Source: Tanytarsus gracilentus (lineage: Eukaryota > Arthropoda > Insecta > Diptera > Chironomidae). Taken from it: DNA of 64,000 bases. The position numbers were made by a program, and so were the translations under genes. Positions 58,842 through 64,000 of the stretch are shown here, piece by piece (within the stretch, counting starts at the first letter, position 1; the number at the start of each line of letters is the position of its first letter). The stretch spans positions 9,041,501 through 9,105,500 of the forward strand of contig JAXRKN010000045.1 in NCBI GenBank assembly GCA_038502055.1, in the 5' to 3' direction. A model generated the notes under the pieces. The model saw only the letters and a list, made by a program, of their open reading frames with translations, had not been told where the DNA came from and ran no database searches.

Positions 58842-60098
58842 AAGGAGCTTGAAAAAAATTTGTTGAGTTTCATCCGGACAGTAAACCGAACACCATCGCG
58901 ATTTTTAACCTCGTCAAAGAAATATTAATTTCCCTGTTTAAATGTTTTTAACATCATTAATTTATTTTAAATGTGTTCCTAAGTGTGTCATCATCATCAA
59001 ATTCATCGAGTTTCATCGATTAGTTACGTAAGGAAGTGGAAATGAGTGAAATTATTTTATTGTGAAATCAAATTCTTAGAATTTCACTCCATATTTTATT
59101 TTTTTTCTCTCGCTCATTCTCACTTCGGAGAGTAACTATCTCAAAATATTTTCTTCATGTGTTTCAATGACGGAATTTATTTATTTACTTATTTTAATGG
59201 TATTGTTTATTTAAATTTTTGATTTTGATTTACGGGGAAGTGAGGGGAGGTTGGATGCCATTGAAAGTGATTCAGTGTGATGAAGGCTGTATGAGGTGTA
59301 GTTTTGTGTTTAGTGATAAATTATTTAATTTTAATTTTATTTTTTTTTTTGGGAGGTACAATATAAACAAAGGGAAAGTTAACTAAGAAAAGGGGTTGAG
59401 TGGTGAATTAGGTGAATTTTGAGTGGTGAATTTCAAAATAAAAGTGTCAGTTAGAGAATTAGAGAATTGTAATTTTTTTTTGTTTTATTTGGTTTGCAAG
59501 TATTTTGATAGGAATTAAGGGGTTTGCACACTTCGTTCTCGAGGGAGGGTCTTTGTTTGTGAACGTTGCCAACTGTGTACACTAGTCTCAGTTGAGGAAG
59601 GTAGTGGTGGAATCACGGCTTTTCTCTAAGTGATTTGAAATATATTGTTGATTTGGTTTTGATTAGTTGGAAACTGTAATATCTGTTCAGTAAACAAGAC
59701 TGTTCTTAACCGTAGTTTCTCTAGAAACTACAAACAAAAAATCATTCGAAAACAAAAACTTACAAATTACAAAAAACAAAAACACTAACACACTAACATT
59801 GCCGTAAAGGTATTTTAAAATGCCCTATTAACCAACGCTGATGGTAGAGGGTGGTTGGCCCGACATCAGTTCTCACTAACGATTATCTAATTGTATTTAT
59901 TCCGAGAAGGGGTTTGTTCGTAACCTGTGGCTTGTATCGACTGTAGATACTTGCCTAAGTAGCCCGCTAGACCCTGCTTTTCTGAGGAATCGGGGGTCAA
60001 TCATGTGTGGTTGCGTTGGACGTCTCTCCTACTTCGGTAGTGGCCACCTAATCGTCATCTAATCTAATCTAATCTAAGGAGCTTGAAAAAAATTTGTT
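58842..60098 (+). mobile_element. Non-LTR retroelement, copy C, with 23-bp target duplication
   Basis: Body 58865-60075 (1211 bp) flanked by perfect 23-bp direct repeats at 58842-58864 and 60076-60098 (both begin AAGGAGCTTG). The tail has three to four TCTAA units. From about 59465 to the end it is the same family as copy A; the first 600 bp are not in copy A, consistent with 5' truncation of A. No reverse transcriptase or other long ORF. All three copies have the same orientation. Confidence 0.92.
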
Positions 60099-60318
60099 AA
60101 TTTGGCAGAAAAAATCTCAAAAGTAACAAAAATCCAATCAAAAATTTTATTTCAATTTTTCCATTTTATTTATTAAAATTTTCAAATCCTTTTTTTGATT
60201 TTATAATAAAATTATAATTCATATTTAAATCATTTCTTTATAAAGTCAGTTACATACAAAATCGAACCAAAATATGTCAGGAGAATTGCAGCAGAAATTG
60301 ATTTTTTTGTAAAAGGTT

Positions 60319-60693
60319 TTAGGCGTCAGTGCCGGCAGCTTTACGAAGCAACACATAGATTTTCTCTTTAATCCATTCCTTATTATAAGGTGCATAAGTG
60401 TTGGTTGATTTCTGATAAACGAGACATGAGAGATCTCTGAGCTGATCGACAAAATCAAAAAGCTGGCTGATGTCGTAGCTGTTGATAAAGAAAAAGTCAT
60501 TAATTGAAACTTTTAAAGGATATATCTTCAGTTAAACTCACGTGATAGTCGCCGATGATGGGTTTCTCCTCTTGAGATGCTCTTCGTAGATTCTGCAAAC
60601 ACCCTCTAGACAGTCATTTACACTCTCATAGTCGCTGTATGTCCTCGATTCTGGATTTGAAGAAGGCTGGATCAATAAGATGCTGTGCGACAT
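60319..60693 (-). CDS. e(r): Enhancer of rudimentary homolog (ERH)
   Basis: Two coding exons: 60693-60542 and 60478-60319 (ATC AC|GTGAGT to CAACAG|CTAC), 103 residues; the family is 104. Starts MSHSILLIQPSSNPESRTYS and includes DYESVNDCLEGVCRIYEEHL, YDISQLFDFVDQ, CLVYQKSTNTYAPYNK and EWIKEKIYVLLRKAA, near-identical to other ERH proteins. ERH is a small homodimeric nuclear protein first linked to pyrimidine metabolism genetics in Drosophila and now tied to RNA processing and small-RNA pathways. An acceptor TTACAG at 60704-60705 just upstream of the ATG implies a 5'UTR intron, so the longer upstream frame is not used. It diverges from synaptojanin. Confidence 0.97.
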
Positions 60694-60705
60694 TATCGAA
60701 GTTCT

Positions 60706-61277
60706 GTAAGAAAAAATTCTGATCAATTTTTTTTTCACTTTTTAATCTTTACTAAACATAAGTTGTGATCATTTTAATTCAATAAAGTTCAAATAAAAGT
60801 TTTAAAACTACTTAAAACAACAAAAACTAAAATCAAAGTTTTGAAAAAAAATTTAAAACGTAAACAAAATCGACTTTAGCGATAAATACAAAAAATTTCA
60901 ACTTTAAAACACTTTAATTCACTAAACAATCGCACCTGTTTTCTATTCCGACACTATTTAGATCCTTTTTCCTTTCTAATTATGGAGTAATTGAATTAAA
61001 TTTTAAAATCGTGATTTTTTTTTCGCGGGCCGTGAAACTTTTTTTCCTCGCGAGCTCTTCAAAGGGTTCGTGACTGAAAAATTTTCATTTCTCAATTTCA
61101 GAGAGATTGAAATATTTAATTCCACTTAATTTCTGTTATCGAGTGATAGAATAAAGTGGCGTAATCATGTCGTACTATCACTAATCACAAAGTTACATTG
61201 AAATATTACACGTACTGGCAGCGCTTGATCCATTTCCTTTGTGAAAGTTTTGAGGAAATTTAAATAATTTTTGAAAA
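60706..61277. promoter_or_regulatory. Divergent e(r) / synaptojanin promoter region
   Basis: 572 bp between the e(r) 5'UTR acceptor and the synaptojanin ATG, on opposite strands. Must include the e(r) 5'UTR intron, its first exon and both transcription starts. No clear TATA box was identified. Confidence 0.55.
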
Positions 61278-64000
61278 ATGGCAATGGGAAAGAATTATCG
61301 GGTTCTGGAGAAGAACAAACCAGAGACACCGCATAGCATCATCCTCGAGCATCGATCGAGACCAGAGACACTTCTGTTTGAATCACAGGCAGTGGCCAAT
61401 TTGTGTAAGTTGAAAATCGAAAAAATTTATTGATTTTTTCTGCCCACGAAAGTCCTTAATGTGAAAAAATCTCCTTCCACAGCTGCTCAAGAGACGGAGG
61501 CCGTGCGAAAGCAGTATGTAAAAATCGCCGACGCCTACGGATGTCTGGGCGTGCTTCAACTTAACGCTGGCGAATCCAAAAATATTCTCTATCTCGTGTT
61601 GGTCACTGGATGTTTCAGCATTGGCAAAATCGATTCCTGTGAAATATTTCGAATAACTCAAACGCAATTTGTATCGCTCCAGCATCAACAGCCAGCCGAA
61701 GATAGAATTTCGGAAGTGCGAAAAGTATTAAATTCGGGAACCTTCTATTTCACCTACAATCCAAACGCCAATAATCAGCAACAAAATAGCTTTGATATAA
61801 CACTCAGTGCACAGCGGAGGAGGAAAGCAATTGAAACTGATAATCGCTTCTTCTGGAATCGTATGCTGCACATTCATCTGCTCAGATTCGATGTCGACTG
61901 TGACTTCTGGCTTTTGAAGGTAAACTCTTATCAGCTCTCTACTAAATCATCATGATTTAATATCGCATAAATTTTTATAGGCAATGTGCGGCTCGATTGA
62001 AATTAGAACAGTCTACGCTGGCAGTCGACAAGCGAGGGCAATTATAATCTCGCGATTGAGTTGTGAACGTGCTGGAACGCGATTTAATGTGCGCGGCGTC
62101 AACGATGATGGGCATGTTGCAAATTTTGTCGAGACCGAACAGGCAATTTATCTCGATGGTGAAGTAACGTCGTACATTCAAACGAGGGGATCTGTGCCGC
62201 TCTTTTGGGAGCAGCCGGGCGTTCAAGTTGGCTCACACAAGGTTAAACTGTCGAGGGGCTTTGAGGCGACCGTTCCGGCTTTCGATCGTCACATTACAAT
62301 GATGAAAGCTCGCTATGGTCGCATTGTCATATGTAATCTCCTCGGAACGAGTCTCATTGGCAGCAAGGAGGGTGAGGCTATGCTGAGTAACGAATTTCAA
62401 AAACACCACGAACTATCGGTGCACAAGGACGTGCCGCATATCGTTTTCGACTATCACCAGGAATGCCGTGGTGGAAATCAAATAAATTTAGCTAAGCTCA
62501 AAGAGCGAATTGACACCTACTGCGGTCGATTTGGACTCTTCTATGCGAACAACGAAGAAGTCATTCATGAACAATATGGCACGATAAGAACAAACTGCAT
62601 CGACTGTCTCGATAGGACAAATTGCGTTCAAACCTTTATTGGACTCGAGGTGCTCAAGGAACAAATTAAAATTATCGGATTGGCCGATAAGAAGCAGACG
62701 TTATCGAGATTTGAAGAGGTCTTTAAGCAAATGTGGATGTGAGTAGGAAAAGAAAAGTTATTAAATCGCACATTATAAAATTATAAAATTTTAGTTCAAA
62801 TGGAAATGAAGTGAGTAAAATCTATGCGGGAACTGGCGCGATGGGAGCAAGTAACAAACTCATGGATGGTGCAAGATCGGCGGCAAGAACAATTCAGAAC
62901 AATCTCCTCGACTCCTCAAAGCAAGAGGCCATCGATATTCTTCTTGTTGGATCAACATTAAGCTCAGAATTGGCTGACCGAACACGAATTTTACTTCCAA
63001 CAAACATGCTTCACGCACCAACGCCCGTTTTAAGGGAAATGTGCTTGAGAAGTATGGAATACATTTCAATGAGTGAATTGAGAGTTGCTGTCGGTACATA
63101 CAACGTCAATGGTGGAAAACACTTTCGAAGTGTCGTCTACAAAGATCTTTCACTCATCGATTGGCTTGCGCCCAAAAGTGGTACGTTTATGCGACACATA
63201 TTGATTATTATTGAGGATTAATAATTAATCACTCTTTTAGACTCTATCATCGAAATTGAACACTCAGACTCGGTTCATGATAAAATGGCAGATATTTATG
63301 CGATAGGTTTCCAAGAAATTGTCGACTTGAACGCTCAAAATATTATGGCAGCCAGCAGCGATAATTCGAAGGCTTGTAAGTAATAAAAAGAGTTTATTGA
63401 TTCAGAAAGTTTATCTTCAATGACATGCTCAAAATTACTCTTGAACTTTATCATTTTAGGGGCGGAAGAACTTCAAAGAGTTCTCTCGAAGGATGATGAA
63501 CCATATTCATTGCTAACAAGTCAACAGCTCGTCGGTGTGTGTTTGTACGTGTTTGTGCGTCCACAGCTAGCTAAATATATTCGCGATGTTGCGACTGACT
63601 TTGTTAAAACGGGATTGGGTGGCGCGACGGGAAATAAAGGAGCTGCTGCTATTCGTTTTGTTCTCAATGGAACATCTTTTTGCTTTGTTGCTGCGCATTT
63701 TGCAGCCGGTCAATCTCAAGTCGCCGAACGCAACGCAGATTACGCTGAAATAACGAGAAAAGTTCAATTTCCAATGGGAAGAACTTTAAAAGGCCACGAC
63801 TATGTTTTTTGGTGCGGTGATTTTAATTATCGTATCGATATGGACAAAGAGGAGATGAAAGAGTTGCTGAGAAATGGCGAGTTGACGCCAGTGCTTGAAA
63901 ATGATCAATTAAGAGTGAGTTTAGTAAGTTATTAAAGCAACAATTTAATGTTAATTTATTTTAGAAACAACAAGAAGCGGGACAGGTCTTTAATGACTTT
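61278..64000 (+). CDS. Synj: Synaptojanin (partial, 5' part)
   Basis: Seven exons seen: 61278-61404, 61483-61919, 61981-62738, 62795-63180, 63241-63375, 63460-63914, 63965-64000 (runs off the end). All junctions are GT-AG and in frame; 778 codons present. A phosphoinositide phosphatase that sheds clathrin coats in synaptic vesicle recycling. The N-terminal Sac1 domain has the catalytic CX5R motif in TNCIDCLDRTN (Cys about 394, Arg about 400). The central 5-phosphatase domain starts at VAVGTYNVNGG (about 538) and shows GFQEIVDLN, GGATGNKGAAAIRF and WCGDFNYRI. The Pro-rich C-terminus lies outside the window. Confidence 0.96.

Noticed and set aside
60538..60738. Longer e(r) start (MKKKLIRIF)
   Set aside because: It reads across an intron acceptor (TTACAG at 60704-60705) and starts with a non-ATG codon; the family starts at MSH.
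1..64000. CRISPR arrays, tRNA or rRNA genes, prokaryotic operons
   Set aside because: No spaced direct repeats, no recognisable tRNA B-box/cloverleaf and no rRNA sequence was seen; gene structures are clearly eukaryotic. A tRNAscan-SE or Infernal run would be decisive for small RNAs.

Overview
This is a eukaryotic, almost certainly insect, chromosomal window. It is very AT-rich, most genes have short GT-AG introns of about 50-80 bp, and every recognisable gene is a conserved animal gene. The proteins read closest to dipteran forms, and the AT-rich compact style suggests a nematoceran fly, possibly a midge. The species cannot be fixed from sequence alone.

Layout, left to right. 1-6.0 kb: gene-poor DNA with a retroelement ORF1-like gene (2640-3401, -) and an unusual leucine-rich-repeat protein with a C-terminal membrane anchor (4949-5992, -). 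6.2-11.8 kb: a tight housekeeping cluster. Mcm3 (-) and EMC2 (+) share a 285-bp divergent promoter containing an E2F-type site. EMC2 and Drg1 (-) converge tail to tail. 12.1-48.8 kb: the Syncrip/hnRNP-R-Q gene (+). Its coding exons run from 36.1 to 48.8 kb. A candidate distal first coding exon at 12.5 kb is phase-compatible, which would place two minus-strand genes (CLN3/battenin at 13.8-15.1 kb and a Cache/EGF-type ectodomain protein at 15.7-18.4 kb) inside its first intron. The 18-36 kb stretch has no convincing protein gene and looks like intronic or regulatory DNA. 48.8-54.2 kb: AT-rich DNA without a gene, probably partly Syncrip 3'UTR. 54.2-60.1 kb: a retroelement-rich island with two related Ty3/gypsy gag-derived ORFs and two non-LTR insertions, each flanked by perfect target-site duplications. 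A third related insertion lies at 35.3 kb. 60.3-64.0 kb: enhancer of rudimentary (-) diverging from synaptojanin (+), which runs off the window.

Functional themes are DNA replication (Mcm3), ER membrane insertion (EMC2), translation-linked GTPase (Drg1), lysosomal membrane protein (CLN3), neuronal mRNA regulation (Syncrip), RNA/nuclear regulation (ERH) and synaptic vesicle phosphoinositide turnover (synaptojanin). This is ordinary linkage, not an operon.

The most interesting observations are: a pair of equal-length (136 nt), phase-matched, apparently mutually exclusive exons in Syncrip that swap the RRM1/RRM2 junction; a Syncrip tail exon open in two frames, with the second reached by skipping the Tyr-rich exon; the distal Syncrip exon enclosing nested genes; the tail-anchored LRR protein; and the two gag-derived paralogs that start at the same point of gag. 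No tRNA, rRNA or CRISPR array was recognised.
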